DNA of 64,000 nucleotides, taken from NCBI RefSeq assembly GCF_010974825.1, contig NZ_JAAILA010000011.1, forward strand, positions 182,050 to 246,049, in the 5' to 3' direction. Shown piece by piece: positions 1-7,804 of this stretch. The stretch comes from Aeromonas rivipollensis. Its GTDB lineage: Bacteria; Pseudomonadota; Gammaproteobacteria; Enterobacterales; Aeromonadaceae. The position numbers and the translations under genes were made by a program. The notes below the pieces were generated by a model, which searched no databases, was not told the DNA's origin, and worked only from the letters and a program-made list of their open reading frames with translations. Within the stretch, counting starts at the first letter, position 1; each line of letters opens with the position of its first letter.

Positions 1-153
1 AGATCCCGCCACACCGGCGGCTCCGGCCTTGGCCTCGCCATCGTCAAGCATGCCCTGAGCCATCACGATGCCCAGCTCGAGATAGAGAGCCGGGTCGGCC
101 AGGGCAGCCGTTTCAGCTTCCTCATTCCTGCCAGGATGGTGGTGGTAAAATAG
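1..153 (+). CDS. phoR: PhoR phosphate-sensing histidine kinase, C-terminal fragment
   Basis: Open from the left edge of the window and stopping at a TAG, so only the last 50 residues are present. The fragment holds the glycine-rich G2 ATP-lid box of a HATPase_c domain ([13 protein letters not shown]) and the usual final strands ([18 protein letters not shown]). The family alone would be any sensor kinase. The call to PhoR rests on the Pho box and pstS immediately downstream, the phoB-phoR-pstS order I recall from Vibrio. PhoR is the inner-membrane kinase/phosphatase that controls PhoB according to phosphate supply. A hairpin follows at 183-208. Confidence 0.8.
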   Translation, partial: RSRHTGGSGLGLAIVKHALSHHDAQLEIESRVGQGSRFSFLIPARMVVVK

Positions 154-182
154 TCTTTATTGACAAATGGTTAGCAATAAAA

Positions 183-216
183 AAGGGGGCGGCGAGAGCG
201 GCCCCCTTGGCATTTT
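183..216 (+). terminator. Probable terminator after phoR
   Basis: An 8-bp perfect stem AAGGGGGC/GCCCCCTT (183-190 with 201-208) with a 10-nt loop, followed shortly by ATTTTT. The U tract is interrupted (GGC before it), so termination may be partial. Confidence 0.6.
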
Positions 217-242
217 TGCCGCGCTGGGCCCATGTCATCAAA

Positions 243-271
243 GTGTCATATAAATTCCATAAATTTGTCAC
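243..271 (+). promoter_or_regulatory. PhoB binding site (two overlapping Pho boxes) of pstS
   Basis: Three 7-mers spaced exactly 11 bp apart: GTGTCAT (243-249), ATTCCAT (254-260) and TTGTCAC (265-271), with AT-rich 4-bp spacers ATAA and AAAT. The Pho box is known as CTGTCAT-type 7-mers with 4-bp AT spacers. Outer units fit well, the middle one moderately. It lies about 170 bp upstream of pstS, which implies a long 5' leader that contains a hairpin and a partial copy of the gene start. Confidence 0.8.
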
Positions 272-335
272 TGCCAGGTCAGATACTGGCGCCGTCTTAA
301 GAACAGACCCAGCGTCACCTTGGGAAAGAGGGGAC

Positions 336-382
336 GGATAAAACTCAACAAGCTGACTGACGCAGTCAGCTTGATCACCGCA
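336..382 (+). repeat. Degenerate upstream copy of the pstS start region
   Basis: Positions 336-359 match pstS positions 441-464 at 21 of 24 bases (GGATAAAACTCAACAAGCTG against GGATGAAACTCAACAAACTG, then ACTG against GCTG). The start codon ATG has become ATA. The Shine-Dalgarno side also looks related (CTTGGGAAAGAGGGG against CTTTGGAGAG), and ATCACCGCA later mirrors TTCACCGCA of the gene. The offset is 105 bp. It also contains a perfect 11-bp inverted repeat, CAAGCTGACTG (349-359) and CAGTCAGCTTG (363-373), that would fold in the pstS leader RNA. Confidence 0.6.
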
Positions 383-442
383 AGACAGTGTTAATCGGCG
401 CCATGTATTGGCAATTGCCTTCTGTAACTTTGGAGAGATTGG

Positions 443-1417
443 ATGAAACTCAACAAACTGGCTGGTGTAATCGGATTCACCGCAGCAACCCTGTTTTCTG
501 TCAGCGCCCTGGCTGCCGGTGTGGATAAAGATCTGCCGGATTACACCCCGACCAGTGGCATCTCGGGCAACCTGTCCTCTGTGGGCTCGGACACCCTGGC
601 CAACATGATGACCCTGTGGGCCGAAGAATTTAAGCGCGTCTACCCCAACGTCAACGTGCAGATCCAGGCCGCCGGCTCTTCCACTGCCCCGACCGCACTG
701 ACCGAGGGCGTCGCCCAGTTTGGCCCCATGAGCCGTGCCATGAAGGCCGGTGAAGAGGAAGCATTCGAGAAGCGCTACGGCTACAAGCCGACCGCCATCC
801 GCGTCGCGGTCGATGCCCTGGCGGTGTTCGTGAACAAGGACAACCCCATCAAGGGGCTGACCATGGAGCAGGTTGACTCCGTCTTCTCCAGCACCCTCAA
901 GTGCGGCGAAGCCAAGGCCGCCACCAAATGGTCCGATCTGGGTCTGGATGGCAACTGGTCCAGCAAGGACCTGCAACTGTTCGGTCGCAACTCGGTCTCC
1001 GGTACCTATGGCTACTTCAAGGAGCACGCCCTGTGCAACGGTGACTTCAAGAGCGGCGTGAACGAGCAGCCGGGCTCCGCCTCAGTGGTGCAATCCGTCT
1101 CCGCTTCCCTGAACGGCATAGGTTACTCCGGCATCGGCTACGTCACCTCGGGCGTGCGCGCCGTACCGCTCTCCAAGGATGGCAAGACCTTCGTTGAAGC
1201 GACCGCAGAGAACGCCTTGACCGGCAAATACCCGCTGTCGCGCTTCCTGTACGTTTACGTGAACAAGGCTCCGAACAAGCCGCTCTCCCCGATGGAGCAA
1301 GAGTTTGTGAAGATGATGCTCTCCAAGGCCGGTCAGACCATAGTGGCGAAGGATGGCTATGTGCCGGTTCCCGCCAAGATTGTTCAGGCCGACCTGAAGA
1401 AGCTGGGTATCATGTAA
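443..1417 (+). CDS. pstS: PstS-family periplasmic phosphate-binding protein
   Basis: 324 residues. It captures phosphate in the periplasm and hands it to the PstCAB importer. A signal peptide ends near residue 25 (FSVSALAAG). Phosphate-binding loops typical of the family follow: [30 protein letters not shown] and [18 protein letters not shown] 443 is preceded by GGAGAG. Two overlapping Pho boxes upstream indicate PhoB activation. No pstC, pstA, pstB or phoU follows; the next gene is an unrelated protease after a strong terminator, so the permease genes must lie elsewhere. A partial duplicate of its start lies 105 bp upstream. Confidence 0.92.
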   Translation: MKLNKLAGVIGFTAATLFSVSALAAGVDKDLPDYTPTSGISGNLSSVGSDTLANMMTLWAEEFKRVYPNVNVQIQAAGSSTAPTALTEGVAQFGPMSRAMKAGEEEAFEKRYGYKPTAIRVAVDALAVFVNKDNPIKGLTMEQVDSVFSSTLKCGEAKAATKWSDLGLDGNWSSKDLQLFGRNSVSGTYGYFKEHALCNGDFKSGVNEQPGSASVVQSVSASLNGIGYSGIGYVTSGVRAVPLSKDGKTFVEATAENALTGKYPLSRFLYVYVNKAPNKPLSPMEQEFVKMMLSKAGQTIVAKDGYVPVPAKIVQADLKKLGIM

Positions 1418-1450
1418 TCCCGCTTTCGCACTCTATACAGACGAGCCTCC

Positions 1451-1480
1451 AAAACGAGCCCAAGCGGGCTCGTTTTTATT
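1451..1480 (+). terminator. Rho-independent terminator of pstS
   Basis: Perfect 11-bp stem AAAACGAGCCC/GGGCTCGTTTT (1451-1461 with 1466-1476), loop AAGC, then TTTATTTT. Confidence 0.92.
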
Positions 1481-1582
1481 TTGGCGTTGCGGGATCTTTT
1501 TGGTCGCATGGGGTGGCGCCTGGCTTGCACCGGACGGCGGCATTCCCGAGAATAGGGCAACTTCACGGTAAAGGACCCTCTC

Positions 1583-2392
1583 ATGCGTGCATCTTCCCTG
1601 TCCAAATTCGGCCTGGCGGCCTTGTGTAGCGCCCTGCTGGCCAGTTGTGCCCAGTCGCCGACCGGCCGCAGCCAGATGCTGCTCTTCTCCCCCCAGCAGA
1701 TGAACCAGTTGGGTGCCGACTCCTTCGAGCAGATGAAGAAGCAGGAGAAGGTAAGCAAGGATGCCAAGGTGAATGCCTATGTCTCCTGCGTGGCCAAGGC
1801 GGTCACCGCCCAGGTGCCTGCCAGCTATGGCATCACCAGCTGGGAGGTGGTGGTGTTTGACTCCAAGGAGGTCAACGCCTTCGCCCTGCCCGGGGGCAAG
1901 ATTGGCGTCTACAGCGGCCTGCTCAAAGTCGCCAAGAATCAGGATCAGCTCGCCACCGTCATCGGCCACGAGCTGACCCACGTGCTGGCACAACACTCCA
2001 ACGAACGTCTCTCCCGGGATCAGCTGACCGGCATAGGGCTGGCGGTGGCCGATGCCGCCATCGGCAGCAGCCAGGGGGGCGGTGCCACCATGGCGGCGCT
2101 CGGGCTCGGGGTTCAGGTGGGGATCGCCCTGCCCTATGGCCGGGCTCAGGAGAGCGAGGCCGATAGGTTGGGGCTGGATCTGATGGCTCGCGCCGGCTTC
2201 AATCCGGCCGAGGCGATTCCCCTGTGGCAGAACATGAGTGCCGCCGCCGGGGGCAAGGCGCCGCCCCAGTTGCTCTCTACTCACCCGAGCGATGAGAACC
2301 GCATTACCGAGTTGCAGGCCCAACAGGCTCAGGCAGAGCCCCTGTATCGGCAGGCCCGTGCCGCTGGGTTGACTCCCCAGTGCAAGGCATAA
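1583..2392 (+). CDS. M48-family zinc metalloprotease, outer-membrane lipoprotein (LoiP/YggG-like)
   Basis: 269 residues. A lipoprotein signal ends in the lipobox LLAS-C with Cys22. The M48 catalytic motif HELTH is at 129-133 and the third zinc ligand is the first Glu of ESEAD (Glu190), followed by the usual RLGLDLMARAGFNP helix. Family members degrade misfolded envelope proteins; the closest E. coli relatives are LoiP and YcaL, with BepA larger. The C-terminal motif LLSTHPSDENRI is typical of the family. Its stop overlaps the start of the downstream GNAT gene by 13 bp, suggesting coupled translation. The substrate cannot be told from sequence. Confidence 0.88.
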   Translation: MRASSLSKFGLAALCSALLASCAQSPTGRSQMLLFSPQQMNQLGADSFEQMKKQEKVSKDAKVNAYVSCVAKAVTAQVPASYGITSWEVVVFDSKEVNAFALPGGKIGVYSGLLKVAKNQDQLATVIGHELTHVLAQHSNERLSRDQLTGIGLAVADAAIGSSQGGGATMAALGLGVQVGIALPYGRAQESEADRLGLDLMARAGFNPAEAIPLWQNMSAAAGGKAPPQLLSTHPSDENRITELQAQQAQAEPLYRQARAAGLTPQCKA

Positions 2393-2886
2393 CACTGCGT
2401 CTGGCCCGTCCCGCCGATGCTGCCGCCATGACGGTGATGCAGCGGGCCAGCTGGCTGGCGGCCTATGGCGGCGTGCTCGGTGAGGATCTGCTGGCCCAGC
2501 TGGCGGTCACCGAGCATCTGCAGATCTGGCGCCGCCGGCTCGCCGAGCCGGCCCCCATCCCCATGCTGCTCTGCCAGGACGAGGTCGTCATCGGCCTGCT
2601 CTATTGGCACCCTGTCCACGAGGAGGGGCTGATGACGGCGCGCATCCGGGCGCTCTATCTGCACCCGGATCACTGGCGTCGGGGCCATGGCAAGCGGCTG
2701 TGGCAGGCGGTGGCGGTGCAGATGCGCCGGGCCGGTTGCGAGTGCGTCAGGCTATGGCTGCTCGATGGCAATCACATCGGCGAGGGGTTCTACCTGCGCC
2801 GCGGCTTCGTGTTTGACGGCCAGGAGCGCACCCTGACGAGCCTGGGACAACCCTGTCTGCAGCGGCAAATGTTCCGTTTGCTTTGA
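2380..2886 (+). CDS. GNAT-family N-acetyltransferase
   Basis: 168 residues from GTG 2380, which overlaps the end of the protease gene by 13 bp in another frame. The GNAT fold is shown by the acetyl-CoA loop region (LYLHPDHWRRGHGKRLW, residues about 90-106, with the R/Q-x-x-G-x-G/A pattern as RRGHGK) and by the motif B strand LWLLDGNHIGEGFYLRRGFVFDG. Acceptor substrate unknown. No ribosome-binding site is visible inside the upstream gene beyond CCCCAG, consistent with translational coupling. No terminator is seen after it. Confidence 0.8.
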   Translation: MQGITLRLARPADAAAMTVMQRASWLAAYGGVLGEDLLAQLAVTEHLQIWRRRLAEPAPIPMLLCQDEVVIGLLYWHPVHEEGLMTARIRALYLHPDHWRRGHGKRLWQAVAVQMRRAGCECVRLWLLDGNHIGEGFYLRRGFVFDGQERTLTSLGQPCLQRQMFRLL

Positions 2887-2996
2887 GCTGGCTCCCGTTT
2901 TTCGCCCATGGTCACTTTATTTTTTTTGCGAATTAATACAATGTGCCCCATCTGGACAGACTGAGGTGACCCGGTTCACCGGCAAGGGAGTGTGGC

Positions 2997-3899
2997 ATGT
3001 ATTACGGATTTGATATTGGTGGCACCAAGGTTGCCTTCGCGGTGTATGACGGTGGCCTGAACCTCTGTCACGAAGAGCGCATGAGCACTCCCGGCAATGA
3101 TTACGAGGGGCTGTTGCAGCTGATCCTGACGCGGGTCGAGGCGGCGGACGCCCGCTTCGGCGCGAAAGGCGCCGTCGGCATCGGGTTTCCCGGCATCATC
3201 AATCGCCTGGATGGGAGCATAGTGGCGGCAAACCTGCCCGCCATTCACGGTCGTCATCTGGGCGCGGATCTGGCCGCACGACTGGCACGCACCGTCAGCG
3301 TCGACAACGACGCCAACTGCTTCCTCTGGTCCGAAGTGCACCAGGGGGCCGCCGCCGAGGCCGAGAGTGCGCTGGGGGTGACCATTGGCACCGGCATAGG
3401 TGGCGCCGTCTATCTGGCGGGCAAGCTCATCCAGGGCCGCAACTGGCTGGCGGGGGAGATAGGCCATTACCCGCTGCCGGCCACCATATTGATGAAGTAT
3501 CCCGACCTGCCCCGTCCCCGCTGCGGCTGCGGCCGCCTGGTCTGTTTCGAAACCTATGCCTCGGGCACCGGCCTGGAGCGGCTCTATCACCACTTCAACG
3601 GCGAGCGCGCCAGTGGTCACCAGATAGTCGCCCGTGCCGAGGCCCGGGAACCCGCGGCGCTCTCGGCCATCGACTGCTGGCTGGAGATCCTGGCCGCCGG
3701 GCTCGCCACCGCCATCTCGGTGATAGACCCCGAGGTGGTTGTGCTGGGGGGTGGCCTCAGCGGGCTGCCCGCCCTGTATGAAGAGCTGCCCAAGCGTCTG
3801 CCCGGCCACCTGCTGCCCGGCGTCGCCCTGCCGGCTATCCGCCAGGCCCGCTTCGGCGGCGCCGGTGGCGTGCGTGGCGCCGCCCTGCTGAATTTATGA
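2997..3899 (+). CDS. nagK: N-acetyl-D-glucosamine kinase (ROK family)
   Basis: 300 residues, close to the 303 of E. coli NagK, which it resembles from the first residues (MYYGFDIGGTK). It phosphorylates free N-acetylglucosamine with ATP in the cytoplasm, mainly for amino-sugar and peptidoglycan recycling. The phosphate loop DIGGTK is at 6-11, the probable catalytic base Asp105 in DNDANC, the second phosphate motif GTGIGGA at 131-137, and the ROK zinc site H157 plus C176, C178, C183 (RCGCGRLVC). The ROK signature usually has GC at the last position, here VC. ATG 2997 follows GGGAGTGTGGC. Monocistronic in appearance. Confidence 0.9.
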   Translation: MYYGFDIGGTKVAFAVYDGGLNLCHEERMSTPGNDYEGLLQLILTRVEAADARFGAKGAVGIGFPGIINRLDGSIVAANLPAIHGRHLGADLAARLARTVSVDNDANCFLWSEVHQGAAAEAESALGVTIGTGIGGAVYLAGKLIQGRNWLAGEIGHYPLPATILMKYPDLPRPRCGCGRLVCFETYASGTGLERLYHHFNGERASGHQIVARAEAREPAALSAIDCWLEILAAGLATAISVIDPEVVVLGGGLSGLPALYEELPKRLPGHLLPGVALPAIRQARFGGAGGVRGAALLNL

Positions 3900-3940
3900 G
3901 ATCAGGCACTGGGTCTGATCTCCCCGGATAAGGAGTCATC

Positions 3941-4666
3941 ATGACCCGTCTTGAAATCTGCATCGACAACCTGGAATCCCTGTTCACCGCCCAGCAAGCC
4001 GGGGCGGATCGCATCGAGCTCTGCTCTGCGCTGGGGCTGGGCGGTCTCACCCCCTCCTATGGTTTCATGCAGCAGGTGGCGCGCCACGCCACCATTCCCG
4101 TCTACGCCATGATCCGCCCCCGTGCCGGGGATTTCTGCTTCAGTGCCGCCGAGTTCGAACTCATGTTGCTGGACATCGCCGCGGCCCGGGCAGCAGGCTT
4201 GCAAGGTGTGGTGGTGGGTCTGCTGGACGAGGGGGGCAGGGTGCCTGCCGCCCAGTTGCAACAACTGGTCGAGGCGGCCGGCCCCCTGGGGGTCACCTTC
4301 CATCGCGCCATCGATCTCAGCTCCAACTGGCGCGCCGATCTGGAGACCATAGTGGCGGCCGGCTGTGAGCGTATCCTGAGCTCCGGCCATGCCCCGACCG
4401 CCCTGGCGGGTCTGGAGACACTGCAGGCGATGCAACAGACCCTGGCGGGCCGCGCCAGCCTGATGCCAGGCGCCGGGGTCAATGCGGACAACGTGCGCAC
4501 CATACTCGAGTTCACCGGGGTGAGCGAAGTACACATGTCCGGCATGGGCTGGCGCGGTGGCATGGTGCCCCACGGAGTGAACATGGGTACTTCGGACGAT
4601 GGCCGGGTCAATATCACCGACGGCGCCAAGGTGGCAGCGGTGCGGGCCCTGCTGGATCGCGCCTGA
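3941..4666 (+). CDS. cutC: CutC copper homeostasis protein family
   Basis: 241 residues, normal CutC length, a cytosolic TIM-barrel. It starts MTRLEICIDNLESLFTAQQAG with the family motif GADRIELCSAL and continues with VYAMIRPRAGDF, VTFHRAIDLS and ILSSGHAPTA. CutC was named for copper tolerance in E. coli, but its true biochemical role is unsettled. ATG 3941 is preceded by AAGGAG. The final 35 codons and the stop are repeated 126 bp downstream as a non-translated copy, with seven differences, all synonymous. The inner copy is the one in frame with the gene. Confidence 0.9.
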   Translation: MTRLEICIDNLESLFTAQQAGADRIELCSALGLGGLTPSYGFMQQVARHATIPVYAMIRPRAGDFCFSAAEFELMLLDIAAARAAGLQGVVVGLLDEGGRVPAAQLQQLVEAAGPLGVTFHRAIDLSSNWRADLETIVAAGCERILSSGHAPTALAGLETLQAMQQTLAGRASLMPGAGVNADNVRTILEFTGVSEVHMSGMGWRGGMVPHGVNMGTSDDGRVNITDGAKVAAVRALLDRA

Positions 4667-4680
4667 GTCAGGGTGTGACC

Positions 4681-4798
4681 GGGCGGCATGGTGCCCCACG
4701 GCGTCAACATGGGCACTTCGGACGATGGCCGGGTCAATATCACAGACGGCGCCAAAGTTGCCGCGGTGCGGGCCCTGCTGGATCGCGCCTGAGTCAGC
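4681..4798 (+). repeat. Diverged duplicate of the cutC 3' end, including stop codon
   Basis: This copies the last part of cutC (from about 4555 to 4672) at an offset of exactly 126 bp: stop TGA 4664-4666 corresponds to TGA 4790-4792, and TGAGTCAG after the stop is shared. In the coding part I count seven differences (GGA/GGC, GTG/GTC, GGT/GGC, ACC/ACA, AAG/AAA, GTG/GTT, GCA/GCC), all at third codon positions and all synonymous. It has no start signal in frame and is out of the gene, so it should not be expressed. Confidence 0.9.
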
Positions 4799-4812
4799 CT
4801 GTGGTTGTCGTC

Positions 4813-4859
4813 GCCTCTCCCTTCTCCCCTTGCGGGAGAAGGGCCGGGGATGAGGGGGA
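4813..4859 (+). repeat. REP-like palindromic element, copy 1
   Basis: Stem CCCTTCTCCC (4819-4828) with GGGAGAAGGG (4834-4843), loop CTTGC, followed by CCGGGGATGAGGGGGA. The same architecture (CCCTCTCCC hairpin plus GGGTGAGGG tail) occurs at 18967-18999. Such CTCTCCC/GGGAGAGGG elements are common intergenic repeats in gammaproteobacteria. Confidence 0.6.
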
Positions 4860-4971
4860 TGTGAAGTCTCTCCCACAGGCGGGGAAATCAGGACGGCAGC
4901 CGGCAGCACCTCGCCAAAAAGTCTGATATTATCTCGACTCTTTTACTCTCAGGACCCGGAGCAACATCTCA

Positions 4972-5583
4972 ATGTCCCAATACGACTCTATCGAACAGAA
5001 GGCCAGCTATGGCATCGGCCGCAACATGGGTGATCAGCTGGCGCAGCAAGCCTTCGCCGGTCTGGATATCCCTGCCCTGCAACAAGGTCTGGCAGATGCC
5101 CTGAATGGCCTGGAGTTCGCGGTCAGCCGTGACGATATCAATGATGCCTTCCAGGTCATCACCGCCCGCATGCAGGAAGAGCAGGAAGCCGTTGCCAAGG
5201 CCGCCGCCGCCGATGGCGAAGCCTTCCTGGCCGACAACGCCAAGCGTGCCGACGTGAAAGTGACCGACTCCGGTCTGCAATACGAAGTCATGGTAGAAGG
5301 CAAGGGCGCCGTGCCGGTGGCCGGTCAGTCCGTGCGCGTGCACTACCACGGTACCTTCACCCACGGTGGCGTGTTCGACAGCTCGGTCGCCCGCGGCCAG
5401 CCTGCCGAGTTCCCGGTCACTGGCGTCATCGCCGGTTGGGTGGAAGCGCTGCAGATGATGCCGGTTGGCTCCAAGTGGAAGCTCTACATTCCGCAGGATC
5501 TGGCCTACGGTGCCCGTGGCGCCGGCTCCATCCCGCCCTACTCCGCACTGGTATTCGAAGTGGAGCTGCTGGACATCCTGTGA
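4972..5583 (+). CDS. fklB: FKBP-type peptidyl-prolyl cis-trans isomerase FklB (FKBP22)
   Basis: 203 residues, near the 206 of E. coli FklB. The N-terminal helical dimerisation half contains SYGIGRNMGDQLAQQAFAG. The FKBP domain spans about 100-203 with VRVHYHGTFTHGGVFDSSVARGQPAEFPV, GVIAGWVEALQMMPVG, the active-site region LAYGARGAGSIPP and the ending FEVELLDIL. It speeds proline isomerisation in cytoplasmic protein folding. There is no signal peptide, unlike FkpA. ATG 4972 is about 10 bases after CCGGAGC. A strong terminator follows, so the gene appears to be transcribed alone. Confidence 0.93.
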   Translation: MSQYDSIEQKASYGIGRNMGDQLAQQAFAGLDIPALQQGLADALNGLEFAVSRDDINDAFQVITARMQEEQEAVAKAAAADGEAFLADNAKRADVKVTDSGLQYEVMVEGKGAVPVAGQSVRVHYHGTFTHGGVFDSSVARGQPAEFPVTGVIAGWVEALQMMPVGSKWKLYIPQDLAYGARGAGSIPPYSALVFEVELLDIL

Positions 5584-5600
5584 TCCGGCTGGTGTGATGC

Positions 5601-5634
5601 AAACGGCGACCCCTGGGTCGCCGTTTGTTTTTGC
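5601..5634 (+). terminator. Terminator of fklB
   Basis: Near-perfect hairpin AAACGGCGACCC/GGGTCGCCGTTT (5601-5612 with 5615-5626), followed by GTTTTTG. Confidence 0.9.
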
Positions 5635-5728
5635 GCGCCGCCACGCCCTGGTGGATGAGCCATGGTCTTCTCGGGAGATTTGGATATAGTCAGGACGTCG
5701 CACTCTCGGCCACCCAGGGAGACAGGCC

Positions 5729-6610
5729 ATGGCCGCCATCATAGAAGTCGTCGATCTCATCAAGCACTTTCCCGGTGTCAGGGCGGTGGACGGACTCAGC
5801 TTTACCATTCCCGCCGGTAGCTGTTTCGGCCTGCTCGGCCCGAACGGGGCGGGCAAGACCACCACCATAGAGCTGCTCGAGGGGATCCTCACCCCGGACA
5901 GCGGCCAGATCCTGTTTCATGGCGCCCCCCGCGGCCCCGACTATCGCTCCCGCATCGGCATCCAGTTCCAGCACACCGCGTTGCAGGATTTTCTGACGGT
6001 ACGCGACACCCTGCGCCTGTTCGCCAACCTCTATCCCAACCCCCTGCCACGGGAGCTGCTCATCGAGCTGTGCGCCCTTGGCGAGTTCATCGACAGGGAC
6101 AGCCGCAAGCTCTCCGGCGGCCAGCGTCAGCGCCTGCTGCTGGCCCTAGCCCTGCTCGGCGACCCCGAACTGTTGTTTCTGGACGAGCCCACTACAGGGC
6201 TGGATCCCCAGGCTCGTCACCACTTCTGGCAGCGGATCGAGGCGATCAAGGCCCAGGGCAAGACGGTGGTGCTCACCACCCACTACATGGATGAGGCGCA
6301 GCAACTGTGCGATCGCATCGCCATCGTGGATCACGGTCATCTGCTCAGCCTGGACACGCCGGCGGCCCTGCTGGCGCGGCACTTCGACGGCGTGCTGGTG
6401 CGCCTCTCGGATCACCCGGCCCTCGCCAGCCTGGGTTATCCGCTGCTGCCCCACGGGGATCAGGTGGAGCTGAGCTGCCCTGACGTGGCGACCTTGCTGC
6501 CACGGCTGCTGAGTCTGGGGGTACCGCTGACCGGCATGCAGGTGCGCTCCCCCAACCTGGAGGATCTCTTCCTGCACCTGACCGGCCACAGCCTCCGGAG
6601 CGGCGCATGA
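5729..6610 (+). CDS. ABC-2-type transporter, ATP-binding subunit
   Basis: 293 residues. All nucleotide-binding motifs are present: Walker A GPNGAGKT 37-44, Q-loop QFQH near 79-82, signature LSGGQ 128-132, Walker B LLFLDEP 148-154 and switch His185 (TTHYM). The C-terminal 90 residues are the usual DrrA/CcmA-like extension. It powers the membrane subunit encoded downstream. The pairing with an ABC-2 permease means export, but the substrate (drug, lipid, polysaccharide) is not evident. Its stop overlaps an ATG (ATGA at 6607-6610) belonging to a relict copy of the permease start, not to the working permease start 184 bp on. Confidence 0.9.
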   Translation: MAAIIEVVDLIKHFPGVRAVDGLSFTIPAGSCFGLLGPNGAGKTTTIELLEGILTPDSGQILFHGAPRGPDYRSRIGIQFQHTALQDFLTVRDTLRLFANLYPNPLPRELLIELCALGEFIDRDSRKLSGGQRQRLLLALALLGDPELLFLDEPTTGLDPQARHHFWQRIEAIKAQGKTVVLTTHYMDEAQQLCDRIAIVDHGHLLSLDTPAALLARHFDGVLVRLSDHPALASLGYPLLPHGDQVELSCPDVATLLPRLLSLGVPLTGMQVRSPNLEDLFLHLTGHSLRSGA

Positions 6611-6699
6611 AAAATCCCATCAAGCGCAGTGTCGTCGCGCTCTGTTACCCGCAAGCCTTGCCATCTCGACGGGATTCGAGCCCGAGGAGGGGAACATGA
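6607..6699 (+). pseudogene. Relict permease start, copy A (30 codons)
   Basis: ATG 6607 overlaps the ATPase stop as ATGA, the arrangement expected of the original operon. It encodes MKNPIKRSVVALCYPQALPS, recognisably homologous to the working start MKGALKRIGALFYARTLEF (shared MK, KR, AL, Y and a basic-hydrophobic pattern). It then runs off into PRRGT and ends at a TGA that overlaps the next ATG (6696). It is a gene-start fragment, not a complete gene. Confidence 0.65.
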
Positions 6700-6794
6700 A
6701 GGGAGCCATCAAGCGCAATGTCGTCGCGCTCTGTTACCCGCGAGCCTTGCCATGGCCACTGGGTTTGTCATCTCGACCTGGGAGCGGAACATGA
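6696..6794 (+). pseudogene. Relict permease start, copy B (32 codons)
   Basis: ATG 6696 follows GAGGAGGGGAAC, a better Shine-Dalgarno than that of the real gene. It encodes MKGAIKRNVVALCYPRALPW, nearly the same as copy A over the CGC-x-x-TGTCGTCGCGCTCTGTTACCC stretch, and begins MKGA like the working gene. It ends at a TGA (6792-6794) overlapping the working ATG 6791. The stop-start overlaps could pass ribosomes down the series A to B to the permease. Confidence 0.65.
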
Positions 6795-7804
6795 AGGGAG
6801 CACTCAAGCGCATAGGTGCCCTCTTTTACGCCCGCACCCTGGAATTCGTGCGCGACAGGGCGGCCCTGGTCTGGAACCTGCTTTTTCCGCTCTTGCTGGT
6901 GATCGGCTTCTCCCTCATCTTCTCCGGCCCTCCCAAGCCGCTGGTGCAGATAGGGGTGGTGGGGGAGCTGACGACGGCCTATCAGCCCCTGACCCATATC
7001 CCGCTGCTCAAGCTCATCCCCTATGACGACGAGGCGAGAGGCGTCCTCAAGGTGCGCCACCATCAGCTGGACTTGCTGCTGTCACCGGCGCGCGGCCACT
7101 ACTGGGTCAACCCGGACGCCCCCCAGGGAGCCATGGCCGAATACCTGCTGCGCCAGGCGGTGCAGGAGCCCTTGCAAAGAGAGGCCCTGAGCGGACGGGC
7201 CATCCGCTATGGCGACTGGTTGCTGCCCGGGGTGATCGGCATGAACCTGATGTTCTCCGGCCTGTTCGGGGTCGGGTTCGTCATAGTGCGCTATCGCAAG
7301 AACGGTGTGCTCAAGCGCTTGCGAGCCACCCCGCTGTCGGCGGCCGAGTTTCTCTGCGCCCAGTTGCTGTCGCGGGTGCTGATCACCCTGGTGGTGAGCC
7401 TGCTGGTCTTCCTGGTGGCTTACTGGCTGCTGGATGTGCCCCTGCTCGGCTCCGGCTGGCTGCTGCTCTTTATCGCCCTGGTCGGCGGGACCGCCATGGC
7501 CTCCCTCGGGCTGCTCATCGCCGCCCGCATTCAGAATGAGGAGCTGGCGAGTGGTTTGCTCAATCTCATCAGCTTGCCCATGATGTTCTTATCTGGCGTC
7601 TGGTTCTCGCTGGAAGGGTCTCCCCCCTGGTTGCAGGCCGTGGCAGCCCGCTTGCCGCTCAGTCAGATCATAGAGGCGGCCCGCGCCGTCATGCTGGAAG
7701 GGGCGGGCTGGCAGGCCGTGGCGGGGATGCTGGCCCAGGTCATGGTGTTTGCCCTGGTGTGCATCACGCTAGGGGCAGTGTTGTTCAAATGGAGCGCAAA
7801 ATGA
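6791..7804 (+). CDS. ABC-2-type transporter, permease subunit
   Basis: 337 residues from ATG 6791 (after GGGAGCGGAAC). Longer in-frame readings begin in the relict start copies and are not believable as protein. One N-terminal transmembrane segment (NLLFPLLLVIGFSLIF) is followed by a roughly 120-residue extracytoplasmic region and a five-helix C-terminal ABC-2 membrane domain (MNLMFSGLFGVGFVIVRYRKNGVLKRLRATPL is the diagnostic stretch). It partners the ATPase upstream as an exporter. Its stop overlaps the next ATG (ATGA at 7801-7804), so the DUF2845 gene belongs to the same operon. Confidence 0.88.
   Translation: MKGALKRIGALFYARTLEFVRDRAALVWNLLFPLLLVIGFSLIFSGPPKPLVQIGVVGELTTAYQPLTHIPLLKLIPYDDEARGVLKVRHHQLDLLLSPARGHYWVNPDAPQGAMAEYLLRQAVQEPLQREALSGRAIRYGDWLLPGVIGMNLMFSGLFGVGFVIVRYRKNGVLKRLRATPLSAAEFLCAQLLSRVLITLVVSLLVFLVAYWLLDVPLLGSGWLLLFIALVGGTAMASLGLLIAARIQNEELASGLLNLISLPMMFLSGVWFSLEGSPPWLQAVAARLPLSQIIEAARAVMLEGAGWQAVAGMLAQVMVFALVCITLGAVLFKWSAK

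Noticed and set aside
3902..4909. 335-codon minus-strand frame over cutC and its repeat
   Set aside because: It contains an internal repeat only because the cutC end is duplicated; no coding motifs.
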